Source: Dethiosulfatarculus sandiegensis
GTDB lineage: Bacteria > Desulfobacterota > Desulfarculia > Desulfarculales > Desulfarculaceae
Length of the DNA stretch: 64,000 nt
NCBI RefSeq assembly: GCF_000931935.2
Contig: NZ_AZAC01000011.1
Span: 186,001-250,000, forward strand
Reading direction: 5' to 3'
Shown: one piece after another, positions 27,503 to 34,996 of the stretch
Position numbering within the stretch: the stretch's first letter is position 1
How the letters are laid out: every line of letters begins with the position of its first letter
Made by a program: the position numbers and the translations under genes
The notes under the pieces: generated by a model
Database searches by the model: none
What the model was told of the DNA's origin: nothing
What the model saw: the letters and a program-made list of their open reading frames with translations, nothing else

Positions 27503-28753
27503 ATGGAATTCATCCTCAAAATACTTCTTTCCAGCTGGCATATCCTTTTGGATTCCGGCCCATACATCGTTTTGGGCATAGTAACAGCGGGTTTGGTAAA
27601 GGTGTTTTTAAAAGCGGAAACAGTAGCCAAGCACCTGGGGGAAGGGCGCTTTATGCCGGTGCTCAAAGCCGCTGTTCTGGGCATTCCCCTGCCCTTGTGT
27701 TCCTGCGGAGTTTTACCGGCCGCCGCCTCCCTTAAAAAGCAAGGGGCAAACACGGGGGCAACCACCAGCTTTCTGATCTCCACCCCGGAATCCGGTGTGG
27801 ACAGCATAGCCCTGACCTATGCCTTGATGGATCCGATTATGACCGTGGCAAGACCGGTCTCGGCCTTTGCCACGGCGGTGGCTGCGGGACTGAGCGAAAA
27901 CCTCTCGGAAAAGGATCCGGACGCCAAAGAATCCGTCCCGTCAGCCCCCCTAACCTGCTGCTGCCAAGGTGGCTGCCATACAGGGCATGACCATTCCGGC
28001 CACGGCCATGCCGAAGAACCTATGCCTTCCTCTTGGGCAGGGCGGGTGTTTCTGGGGCTTCGCTATGCCTTTGGTGAGTTGTGGTCGGAGTTGGCCAGCT
28101 GGTTTATGGTGGGCATCATTCTCTCGGGGGTAATCACCGCCCTGGCTCCCCAGGAGCTTCTGCAAAATCACCTGGGCGGGGGCATCTTGAGCATGCTGAT
28201 TATGCTGGCAGTGGGGATTCCGCTCTATATCTGCGCAACCGCATCCACTCCCATTGCCGCGGCCCTGATTTTACAGGGTGTAAGCCCCGGGACAGCCCTG
28301 GTTTTCCTGTTGGCGGGACCAGCCACCAACCTTACATCCCTCTCTGTGCTGCTCGGCGTTTTGGGAAAAAAGGCCACTGCCATTTACCTGGCCTGCATTG
28401 CGGTCTTTGCCATATCAAGTGGGCTGATTCTCGACCAGATTTATACGGGACTGGGTATAGACCCCGGGGCTACCATGGGCAACGCCGCGGAAGTTGCTCC
28501 TTTGTGGCTCAAGTGGGTCTCAGCCCTGGGGTTGACGGCCCTTTCCATTAAACCGGTATACCTGAGCCTGAAAAACCGGTTCCACAAAAAAGGCCATGAC
28601 CACAGGGCATCTCCCCCGGCAGGGGGAGCAGACAGCCACGACCTTGAAAACCATACATCAGGGAGCGGCCTCAGCGGGGCGGCAAGAGCGGGCAATGCCT
28701 GCAACCTGGACTGCTCATGCCAAGAGGACCAAACAATCCAACCGTTTAAGTAA
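27503..28753 (+). CDS. SO_0444-type Cu/Zn efflux permease
   Basis: A 416-residue permease of the DUF318/ArsP_1 fold, recognised as the SO_0444-like heavy-metal efflux group. Two similar halves contain PLPLCSCGVLPAAASLKKQGA with its CSC motif, and GIPLYICATASTPIAAALI. The loop between halves is Cys/His-rich (CCCQGGCHTGHDHSGHGH) and the tail again carries GHDH and CNLDCSC, as expected for handling soft or borderline metals. The ATG at 27503 follows AAGG by 7 nt; a GTG two codons earlier was rejected. Regulated with the ArsR gene upstream. Confidence 0.9.
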   Translation: MEFILKILLSSWHILLDSGPYIVLGIVTAGLVKVFLKAETVAKHLGEGRFMPVLKAAVLGIPLPLCSCGVLPAAASLKKQGANTGATTSFLISTPESGVDSIALTYALMDPIMTVARPVSAFATAVAAGLSENLSEKDPDAKESVPSAPLTCCCQGGCHTGHDHSGHGHAEEPMPSSWAGRVFLGLRYAFGELWSELASWFMVGIILSGVITALAPQELLQNHLGGGILSMLIMLAVGIPLYICATASTPIAAALILQGVSPGTALVFLLAGPATNLTSLSVLLGVLGKKATAIYLACIAVFAISSGLILDQIYTGLGIDPGATMGNAAEVAPLWLKWVSALGLTALSIKPVYLSLKNRFHKKGHDHRASPPAGGADSHDLENHTSGSGLSGAARAGNACNLDCSCQEDQTIQPFK

Positions 28754-28775
28754 TTCCTTTGATCAAGCCCAAAAG

Positions 28776-28803
28776 CATTGCCCCGGCCCAGCCCGGGGCA
28801 ATG
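28776..28803 (+). terminator. Hairpin after the efflux permease
   Basis: Stem CATTGCCCCGG (28776-28786) / CCGGGGCAATG (28793-28803), 11 perfect pairs with a 6-nt loop, 22 nt after the stop. No U-tract; the intergenic repeat copy C begins two bases later. Confidence 0.65.
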
Positions 28804-28804
28804 T

Positions 28805-28974
28805 TCCAGCTCGCCGACAAAGCCCTCCTGGACATTGTCCGAGGCCGCTTGGCAAAAACTTGGATTTTGACAAGTGGACTGAATTACTCCTCTCAAGAAA
28901 GCTCCAAAATTCGGCGGGCCGTCATTCGGGGTCCCCGAAAAATCGCAAATTTTTCAGGGGTGTGTCCATGTCCC
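28805..28974 (+). repeat. Intergenic structured repeat, copy C
   Basis: 170-nt element starting TCCAGCTCGCCGACAAAG and ending GTCCATGTCCC, colinear with copy B at 19321-19522 (minus strand). Shared blocks include GACAAAGCCCTCC, GAGGCCGCTTGGCAAAAAC, GAATTACTC, AAGAAAGC, and AATTCGGCGGGCCG. The terminal hairpin has the same frame in both copies (CCCC ... bulge ... GGGG at 28933-28960) but a different inner stem: GAAAAAT/ATTTTTC here, AAACTC/GAGTTT in copy B. As in copy B it directly follows a gene-ending hairpin in the gene's own orientation. Several frames cross it (one of 87 codons from 28759), but none is shared with copy B in a way that beats the hairpin conservation. Confidence 0.85.
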
Positions 28975-29220
28975 GCATTCAGGCTGTTTGTCAACAACCT
29001 GAACACATTACCTTTTCCCTAAAAAAACAATCCATATAAACCAACATTTGACCAGCTTTAAATGGCTGTATAACATTAATTTTATATATTTTAATAAATC
29101 AGGCGGGTTTACTTCCTGCAAAATACATCCAGTCTCTTCCCAACCCCGTCTATCCACTGGACTGTGTTTAGCGAGTTTGGGTTTTTCCCAAGGGAACGCA
29201 CATGTTAGTAGGAATGGTTT
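28975..29220. other. Spacer upstream of the PAS-GGDEF gene
   Basis: No gene. It should contain the promoter of the next gene; a weak AGGA ribosome site lies at 29210-29213. Confidence 0.35.
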
Positions 29221-31254
29221 TTGTTTTCCATGACCAACAGCGCCACGCACTCAATACTAGACAAAGGCCGTAATTTGAAAAAAATCTGGCTGGGGGTCTC
29301 TTTCAAAAAGACCTTTAGCCAGTTTGTCGGGCTCTACCTTGTCACCGCCCTTTTGATTTTGTCCGGATTTTTACACCAAAACCTTTCTGATCATGACAAG
29401 CAGGTATCTGTGTTAATGGCTCAGGAAATTAGCTCCATGCGCCATGCCCGCGCCATGATGGTCCGGGATCTGGAAATTGTAACCCGCGACCTCATGATTC
29501 TGGCCACCAGCCAGACCATGCGGGATTTTATTGATTTTCCCTCGTCCCAGACCCAAAAAAGGCTTTCCTTGCGTTTTTCCTATTTTGCCAGGGACCGGGA
29601 AATATACGACCAGCTCCGCTATATCAATTCAACAGGCCAGGAGATTGTCAAAGTCACCTATGACCAGGGCCTCCCTCACCTGATGTCCGAGCAGCAATTG
29701 CCCAACAAGGCTTCACGATATTATTTTAAAATTGCCATGGCCATACCGCCGGATGATATATACATATCCCCCCTGGACCTAAAAATGGAACACGGGCGCA
29801 TTCACGAACCGTTTATGCCGCTCCTGAGGCTGGCGAACCCGGTTGTGGACAGCAAGGGTCAAAAAAAGGGGATTGTGGTTCTGAATTATCGCGCCCGCAG
29901 AATGCTGGACCGGTACCAGAACTTTTTAAAAAACGACAAAGGGATTCAGCATTTTATTTTGAACCAAAAAGGCTACTGGCTTAATCACACCAATAAAGAT
30001 TTAGAGTTCGGATTCAGGTTCGACTCGGAAATCACCTTTGCCAAAACCAGCCCCGATGTCTGGAATAAAATCACTAAACAGCAAAGCGGTCAGATAAAAA
30101 CCAGCCAAGGGATTTTCACCTTTGTAACCATTTACCCCTGGAGGGAAGTAGGACCGGCTAATTCCTACAATTCAAGCGGCTCTTTTTTTTCCGCAAGCCA
30201 CCACAAAAGAAACATGCTCCGTTGGCATCTGGTTTCCTATATTCCACAACACCTTGTAGACTTTTCCGTTATCACCTTCAGCAACCCCAAGCGGTTATTA
30301 TTCCTGTTGGTGGTGCTTTTTATACTTGCCTTGGTCATATGGCAGGCCGCCGCCGCCAAGACCCTGCGGAAAGAAACCGAGGCGACTTTAAAACTTATGT
30401 CGGCCGGTCTGGAACAGAGTTCTGCCGCGGTGATAATAACCGACAAAAACGGGTTAGTGAGCCACATAAACCCCCGTTTCACCCAATTGACCGGTTACAG
30501 TAGCGCTGAACTCCTGGAATTGGGTCCCCTTCCCCCTCCCAGCCATGAAAACAATCGAAGTATTTTCCCGGCCTTTTGGCAAACCATAACTGAGGGCAAA
30601 AACTGGTCCGGCGAATTTCAAAACCAAAGAAAGGACGGAACCACCTATTGGGCTTCGGCCAGTATCTCCCCCATAAGGGACGCTAAAGGCAAAATCACCC
30701 ATTTCATAGGTCTGCAAGAAGACATCACAGATAAAAAATACCTGCAGGAAAAACTGGAGCAGGCCGCCACCAAAGACAGTCTGACCGACCTTTTCAACCG
30801 GCACTGTTTTTTCCAGATGATGGAGCAGGAAATAACCAGGGCAAAACGTTATAACAGGCCGTTCTCACTATTAATTTTTGATCTGGACAAGTTCAAGGCA
30901 GTGAATGACACCTACGGGCATCAGGCAGGGGACGAAGTCTTAAGGCAATTTGCCCACACCCTGGTGCGAAGCATGAGAAACACAGATATTGTCGGGCGTT
31001 ATGGCGGAGAGGAGTTTGTGGCCTGTTTACCGGAAACTCAATTGCAAGAGGCCATAAACATGTCCCAAAGGTTGCGCAGGCTCATAGCCCGGAAAACTGT
31101 TTCCTTTAAGGGCCAGGCCATAAACTACACGGTAAGTGTGGGGTGCACCCAATGGCAACAGAGTGATAACAAAGCGGAAGACTTGGTGGAACGGGCGGAC
31201 CAGGCACTTTACCTTGCTAAAAACAAGGGGCGTAACCGGGTGGAAAACGCCTGA
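29221..31254 (+). CDS. Membrane-bound PAS-GGDEF diguanylate cyclase
   Basis: A 677-residue sensor that makes cyclic di-GMP. One membrane helix near residues 32-50, a large periplasmic Cache-like sensor to about residue 355, a second helix near 360-380, a PAS domain at about 392-510 (SSAAVIITDKNGLVSHINP, GLQEDITDKK), then GGDEF with the intact active site GGEEF at about residues 595-599. The inhibitory I-site RNTD lies five residues before it, so product feedback is expected. The TTG at 29221 has AGGA 7 nt upstream; an ATG three codons later (29230) is a possible alternative. No EAL domain is attached. Confidence 0.93.
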   Translation: MFSMTNSATHSILDKGRNLKKIWLGVSFKKTFSQFVGLYLVTALLILSGFLHQNLSDHDKQVSVLMAQEISSMRHARAMMVRDLEIVTRDLMILATSQTMRDFIDFPSSQTQKRLSLRFSYFARDREIYDQLRYINSTGQEIVKVTYDQGLPHLMSEQQLPNKASRYYFKIAMAIPPDDIYISPLDLKMEHGRIHEPFMPLLRLANPVVDSKGQKKGIVVLNYRARRMLDRYQNFLKNDKGIQHFILNQKGYWLNHTNKDLEFGFRFDSEITFAKTSPDVWNKITKQQSGQIKTSQGIFTFVTIYPWREVGPANSYNSSGSFFSASHHKRNMLRWHLVSYIPQHLVDFSVITFSNPKRLLFLLVVLFILALVIWQAAAAKTLRKETEATLKLMSAGLEQSSAAVIITDKNGLVSHINPRFTQLTGYSSAELLELGPLPPPSHENNRSIFPAFWQTITEGKNWSGEFQNQRKDGTTYWASASISPIRDAKGKITHFIGLQEDITDKKYLQEKLEQAATKDSLTDLFNRHCFFQMMEQEITRAKRYNRPFSLLIFDLDKFKAVNDTYGHQAGDEVLRQFAHTLVRSMRNTDIVGRYGGEEFVACLPETQLQEAINMSQRLRRLIARKTVSFKGQAINYTVSVGCTQWQQSDNKAEDLVERADQALYLAKNKGRNRVENA

Positions 31255-31270
31255 AAAAGGCCCAAAAAGT

Positions 31271-32128
31271 TCAGTTCAAAGCAGCCAACCAAGAAGAAAC
31301 CTTTTCCTCGGCCTCTTTCTGATAGGCATAAAGACTTTCCAGTTCGGACTGTTGAAGCTCAAGATAATCAAGGTCTGCCTGTCTTATACGGCTCTTGGGA
31401 TGGTCTTCTCCATGGAGCAGACGGTTGGCCAGGGCGTCTGCCACCCTGACCATGGCCACATCCACCGTATCCGGGCCTGAGGGCAGTTTATCCTTGTGAT
31501 GGAAACGCACGGGATTGACCAGCACCTTGGGGAACTTCCACCTGGTGAGCAAAAGGGCCCCAACCTCGCCATGATCAAAACGAATCATTTTACGTTCAAT
31601 CTCGCTCAGGTCCCTTCCCTCTTCAAAAGCCCGGTCCAGGCACTCTTTGTAAAGATCCGGAAAAGACCTGGCCAGGACCAACTTTCCCACATCATGTAAA
31701 AAACCCATAATGAAAAGGTATTCTGCTTCCACGTCAAGGCGCTTGGCCATCTCAACCATAGTATCGGCCACGGTCAGGCTGTGGAGCCACAGCTCATTTT
31801 TGGGAATAAGCTCCGAATCCTTTTGGTCTCGCCCCATGGACTCAAACACCCCCAGGGAAAGGGCCAGGGATTTGATTGTCTCCAGGCCCAAAAGAGGCAC
31901 GGCGCGGCTTACACTGGCTATGGTGGCGGAAAAGCCATAGTAAGCGGAGTTGGCCACTTTCAGCACCTTGGTAGTCAGGGCGGGATCAGGCATAACAGCC
32001 TCTGTGATTTTCCGGACCCCGGCCTCTGGATCCTCCAAAACTTTTAGGATCCGGTTGACGCTGCCGGGCAATTGGGGCAACTCATCGATCACAGACCGCA
32101 TCTTGGCTAAAATTTCATGTTGCTCCAT
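31271..32128 (-). CDS. HDOD domain signalling protein
   Basis: A 285-residue HDOD protein. The domain core is visible as LPQLPGSVNRILKVLEDP, ITEAVMPDPALTTKVLKVANSAYYG, SVSRAVPLLGLETIKSLAL and FLHDVGKLVLA, with a later RFHHKD. These proteins act in bacterial signalling and motility or stress control, usually without proven catalysis. The ATG at 32128 follows GGAGG by 9 nt; a longer frame to 32173 was rejected. It converges with the cyclase gene (16 nt between stops), with no terminator between. Confidence 0.9.
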   Translation of the reverse strand: MEQHEILAKMRSVIDELPQLPGSVNRILKVLEDPEAGVRKITEAVMPDPALTTKVLKVANSAYYGFSATIASVSRAVPLLGLETIKSLALSLGVFESMGRDQKDSELIPKNELWLHSLTVADTMVEMAKRLDVEAEYLFIMGFLHDVGKLVLARSFPDLYKECLDRAFEEGRDLSEIERKMIRFDHGEVGALLLTRWKFPKVLVNPVRFHHKDKLPSGPDTVDVAMVRVADALANRLLHGEDHPKSRIRQADLDYLELQQSELESLYAYQKEAEEKVSSWLAALN

Positions 32129-32540
32129 AAAGGCCGCCTCCGCCGCATTACAGGTAATGATCCAGACCCTCAAGTATTTCCGGCAACAAAACCAGGGCTG
32201 ACCAAAAAAGAATATTACCGGTTATAATGCCATAGATTTAAAATAAAACCGATCACTATCCCGTTTGAGCAGGCGAGTGAGCCCGCCCCTTCCCTTATCC
32301 GCCTCCAGGCAAGGCCCGCGCCAAAAGATATTACACAAAGGATCTCAAATAATACCCATCCAGTAAATATTGGATTAGAAAGGCTTATTCGAAAGAATAT
32401 TCGATTCCAAAATCCTTATTTCAAGAAAACCCAAATCAAGGTCCTTCCATTTCATCCCCAATAAAGGACTTTTTCAAAGCCCTTAGCTTGACAAGCCACA
32501 AGTATGACCCATCTTTAACTAAAGAAAGTGAGGATCTTTG
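32129..32540. other. Intergenic region upstream of the selenoprotein gene
   Basis: 412 bp without an assigned gene. TATTCGA occurs twice with a 12-nt period (32386-32392 and 32398-32404), also readable as an imperfect dyad; it could be a regulatory site. The minus-strand frame at 32436-32711 is the antisense of the selenoprotein gene. Confidence 0.4.
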
Positions 32541-32849
32541 ATGCGAATCGAAATAGAGACCAGGGCTCATGAATGGATAATGAAAAACGGTGGAACGGTG
32601 ACTATTACCCGACCCAGGCCTGCGGTTGGTTGAGGAGGCGGCACACCGGCGCAGGTTGCGCCCAAGGCCCCGGAAGAAAACCAGCTGAAAAGATTTTTTA
32701 AAACCGAACAAAACGGGATAACCGTTTACTATGAACCGGGGATCATCTTAAATGCTCCCAGCCTCAATATTGACCTTGGCGGTTTTTGGATCTTTAAATG
32801 GCTCAAGCTGTATGGTGCGGCTGACGCGGCCGGTGCATGCGCATTGTAA
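32541..32849 (+). CDS. Probable selenoprotein, CC/Se-motif type (in-frame UGA at codon 31)
   Basis: A 102-residue protein read from ATG 32541 (AGGA 6 nt upstream) to TAA 32847-32849 with one in-frame TGA at 32631-32633. The frame on both sides of the TGA has strong protein character: MRIEIETRAHEWIMKNGG and VTITRPRPAVG before it, GGGTPAQVAP and GITVYYEPGIILN, LNIDLGGFWIFKWLKLYG after it. This matches my knowledge of a small (seleno)protein group in which a Cys-Cys or Sec stands after PAVG. A SECIS-like hairpin lies 14 nt after the TGA. Selenocysteine insertion is therefore the simplest reading. Biological role unknown; the first half recalls small thiol/HesB-like proteins. It would be missed by ordinary gene callers. 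Confidence 0.78.
32648..32662 (+). promoter_or_regulatory. Candidate bacterial SECIS element
   Basis: GGCGCA (32648-32653) pairs perfectly with TGCGCC (32657-32662), exposing an apical GGT loop (32654-32656). Twenty bases separate the UGA codon from the loop guanines. A short stem with an apical G-G-U at this distance is what SelB recognises in bacterial selenoprotein mRNAs. Confidence 0.7.
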
Positions 32850-33060
32850 AAAGGGAATCTCAGACTATTTAGGTATAGGGTAAACCCCCGAAAAGTACAG
32901 GACATTAACCTGCCTTTTTAGGGATAGTTGCCCTAAGCATACCTCATTTTTTGGGCTGTGCAAAATAGAAGCCGCAGACAAAAAGATGTAGCCAAATTGT
33001 TTTATTTTTTAGACTTTGTAGTAAAACAAAACCCTGTTAAGGTGAAGTATTGACCCCAAG
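32850..33060. other. Spacer downstream of the selenoprotein gene
   Basis: No gene. It holds a TTAGGG-ATAGTTG-CCCTAA hairpin near 32920-32938 and an AT-rich stretch (32990-33030) that may carry the promoter for the downstream leader. Confidence 0.4.
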
Positions 33061-33071
33061 GGGGGGAAGGC

Positions 33072-33215
33072 ACTATCTTAGGGTAGTCGACCTCCGATAA
33101 GGGGCTTCCACGGGAGGAAGTCGAGGTTTTTGAAAAGCATGCCCAAGCAATGCCTTGGGCGGAAATATCAGCCGGTCATACCTTTACTTTCAGGTAAAGG
33201 GTGTGGTTTGACCGG
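33072..33215 (+). promoter_or_regulatory. Hairpin-dense leader of the BI-1 gene
   Basis: Four consecutive stems precede the gene: ACTATC/GGTAGT (33072-33087); TCGA-CTCC/GGAG-TCGA (33087-33124); GCCCAAG/CTTGGGC with a 6-nt loop (33141-33160); and a two-part stem CCGGTCA...CCTTTAC/GTAAAGG...TGACCGG (33172-33215) ending 11 nt before the AGGAG site at 33227-33231. It does not match a riboswitch class I can name. Such density is unusual for a chance leader and suggests a cis-regulatory RNA or a small RNA. Confidence 0.5.
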
Positions 33216-33242
33216 CCTTACCTGTCAGGAGTCAAAAAAACT

Positions 33243-33965
33243 ATGGATCGTGCGTACCCTAATTACTCCAGTGGACCCGCGGCGAGCGACCGCACCCTTG
33301 AGCTGATCAATGTATTCATGCGCCGGGTCTACAACTGGATGGCAGGCGGTCTGGCCCTAAGCGGCATAGTGGCCTTTTGGATTATGAATTCAGCGGCGGC
33401 CATTAGCCTCTTTTTCACCCCTGAAGGCCCCACCATGCTCTTTTGGGGGGCGATTATAGGCGAGTTCGCCTTGGTCTTTGCCTTGAGCGCGGGCATCACC
33501 CGTTTTAAGGTCGGGACCGCGGCCACGCTTTTCATTGCATATTCAGCCCTAAACGGTGTAACCATCGGGCTGGTGCTTTTAGCCTATACCGGGGCCAGCG
33601 TTGTCAAAACCTTTTTGATTACAGCCGGCACCTTTGGAGTGGTGAGCATCTGGGCTTCCACCACCAAAAAGGATCTCTCAGGTTGGGGATCCTTCCTCTT
33701 CATGGGGTTGATCGGCATAATCATCGCTTCGGTGGTGAACATCTTCTTCGGCTCCCCCATGATCGAATGGATCATAAGCATCGTCGGCATAGGCATATTT
33801 GTGGGCCTTACCGCCTATGACACCCAGGCCTTAAGGGCCATGGTGCTTCAGGCGGCCAACGAGGTCACAGTCTCCAAGATGGCCATCTTCGGAGCTCTGA
33901 AGCTTTACCTGGATTTCATAAACTTGTTCCTGTTACTTCTGCGCCTTTTTGGCGACAGAAGATAA
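33243..33965 (+). CDS. Bax inhibitor-1 / YccA family membrane protein
   Basis: A 240-residue integral membrane protein with seven hydrophobic helices. The N-terminal MRRVYNWMAGGLALSG and the C-terminal AIFGALKLYLDFINLFLLLL with preceding YDTQALRAM are hallmarks of the BI-1/TMBIM family; the paired aspartates thought to gate ion leak in BsYetJ-like members correspond to YDTQ and YLDF. Function is probably ion (Ca2+/H+) leak or control of FtsH-type quality control, by family knowledge. The ATG at 33243 follows AGGAG by 11 nt; a GTG at 33201 inside the hairpin leader was rejected. A strong terminator follows. Confidence 0.9.
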   Translation: MDRAYPNYSSGPAASDRTLELINVFMRRVYNWMAGGLALSGIVAFWIMNSAAAISLFFTPEGPTMLFWGAIIGEFALVFALSAGITRFKVGTAATLFIAYSALNGVTIGLVLLAYTGASVVKTFLITAGTFGVVSIWASTTKKDLSGWGSFLFMGLIGIIIASVVNIFFGSPMIEWIISIVGIGIFVGLTAYDTQALRAMVLQAANEVTVSKMAIFGALKLYLDFINLFLLLLRLFGDRR

Positions 33966-33976
33966 TAAGTTCGGGA

Positions 33977-34003
33977 AAAAGGACGGGTGCCGCCCGTCCT
34001 TTT
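33977..34003 (+). terminator. Strong terminator after the BI-1 gene
   Basis: AAAAGGACGGG (33977-33987) pairs perfectly with CCCGTCCTTTT (33993-34003), 11 bp with a 5-nt loop, beginning 11 nt after the stop. Confidence 0.92.
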
Positions 34004-34021
34004 ACCGGGCTGTGGTTTTGG

Positions 34022-34043
34022 ATTCAGCACAGTTTTGCTGAAT
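34022..34043. promoter_or_regulatory. Candidate operator upstream of the por promoter
   Basis: Perfect inverted repeat ATTCAGCA (34022-34029) / TGCTGAAT (34036-34043) with a 6-nt spacer, ending 15 nt before the -35 box. A third ATTCAG half-site follows at about 34047. The position suits an activator or repressor of the 2-oxoacid oxidoreductase operon. Confidence 0.5.
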
Positions 34044-34058
34044 ATAATTCAGTGTGGT

Positions 34059-34087
34059 TTGACATGGATTAATCTGCCCGATATAAT
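34059..34087 (+). promoter_or_regulatory. Consensus sigma-70 promoter of the por operon
   Basis: Exact TTGACA (34059-34064) and exact TATAAT (34082-34087) are separated by exactly 17 nt. The start point would be near 34094, giving a leader of about 45 nt before the ATG at 34138. Confidence 0.9.
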
Positions 34088-34137
34088 TGGATTTTTGCCA
34101 TTTTTTCAAGCCACACTCTAACGCCAAGGAGATTCTC

Positions 34138-34686
34138 ATGATTGAGGTTCGCTTTCATGGCCGAGGCGGGCAGGGGGCAGTGACCTCCTGTGAGCTGATG
34201 GCCCAGGCGGCCATTGCTGAGGGCCGCTACGCCCAGGCATTCCCCTCCTTTGGACCGGAACGCCGTGGCGCACCGCTGCAGGCCTACCTCCGCATTTCGG
34301 ATGAACCCATCCGTCTGCGGGAAAAAATCTACGAGCCTGATATCGTAGTAGTGCTTGACCCGGCCTTGGTTGCCGGAGGTAATGTCAAAGACGGTCTTAA
34401 GGAAGGCGGCACACTGGTAGCCAACAGCCCCAAGTCCGCGGATGACGTGAAAAAGGACAGTGGGTTTAACGGCCGCACCGCAGTGGTCAACGCCACCAAA
34501 ATTGCGGAAGAAGAGATGGGCGTTCCCATCACAAACACCACCATGCTCGGCGCCCTTTTAAAGGCCGCTTCCCTGGTGGATAAAGAATCCGTGGTAGAGC
34601 CCCTGAAAAATCGTTTTGGCAAGATTGCCGAAAAGAACCAGAAATCTCTCGAGCGGGCTTTTGCCGAGACGGTTATCGAGGAGTAA
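34138..34686 (+). CDS. porC: 2-oxoacid:ferredoxin oxidoreductase gamma subunit
   Basis: Gamma subunit (182 residues) of a heterotetrameric pyruvate or 2-ketoisovalerate:ferredoxin oxidoreductase. MIEVRFHGRGGQGAVTSCELMA at the start and the AFPSFGPERRGAPLQAY segment are the family signature; the gamma subunit contributes to CoA binding. AAGGAGA lies 7 nt before ATG 34138; the longer frame from 34087 overlaps the -10 box and is rejected. First gene of a gamma-delta-alpha-beta operon. Confidence 0.93.
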   Translation: MIEVRFHGRGGQGAVTSCELMAQAAIAEGRYAQAFPSFGPERRGAPLQAYLRISDEPIRLREKIYEPDIVVVLDPALVAGGNVKDGLKEGGTLVANSPKSADDVKKDSGFNGRTAVVNATKIAEEEMGVPITNTTMLGALLKAASLVDKESVVEPLKNRFGKIAEKNQKSLERAFAETVIEE

Positions 34687-34690
34687 AACC

Positions 34691-34996
34691 ATGGCTGACG
34701 AAGGAATGCAATCCTGGAAAGAGCTGGCTTTGGGTTGTGCGGTCACTACACCGGGCAATGCCAAAGACTTCAACACCGGGGACTGGAGAAGCACCAGAAT
34801 CCCGGTTACAGATCGCGAAAAGTGCATCAAATGCGGCATGTGTTACATCATGTGCCCCGACATGTGCTACACCCCCGATCCCGACGCCGAAGGCTTTTAC
34901 CTTTGGGACACCTACTACTGCAAAGGCTGCGGCATTTGCATTACCGAGTGCCCCAAAGACGCCATTTCTTGGAAAGAAGAGGAGGAAACAGCATGA
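34691..34996 (+). CDS. porD: 2-oxoacid:ferredoxin oxidoreductase delta subunit (2x[4Fe-4S])
   Basis: A 101-residue ferredoxin-like subunit that passes electrons from the thiamine site to ferredoxin. Two complete cluster motifs, CIKCGMCYIMCPDMC and CKGCGICITECPK, follow an N-terminal extension with the family's TGDWRSTRIP. The ATG lies 4 nt after the gamma-subunit stop, and its stop overlaps the alpha-subunit start (ATGA), so translation is coupled. Confidence 0.94.
   Translation: MADEGMQSWKELALGCAVTTPGNAKDFNTGDWRSTRIPVTDREKCIKCGMCYIMCPDMCYTPDPDAEGFYLWDTYYCKGCGICITECPKDAISWKEEEETA

Noticed and set aside
28596..29039. 147-codon and 87-codon frames over the efflux-gene end and repeat copy C
   Set aside because: They are read across the structured repeat; the hairpin arms covary between copies, which argues for structure over coding.
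30982..31020. Degenerate GGDEF without activity
   Set aside because: GGEEF and I-site RNTD are both intact, so the cyclase should be active.
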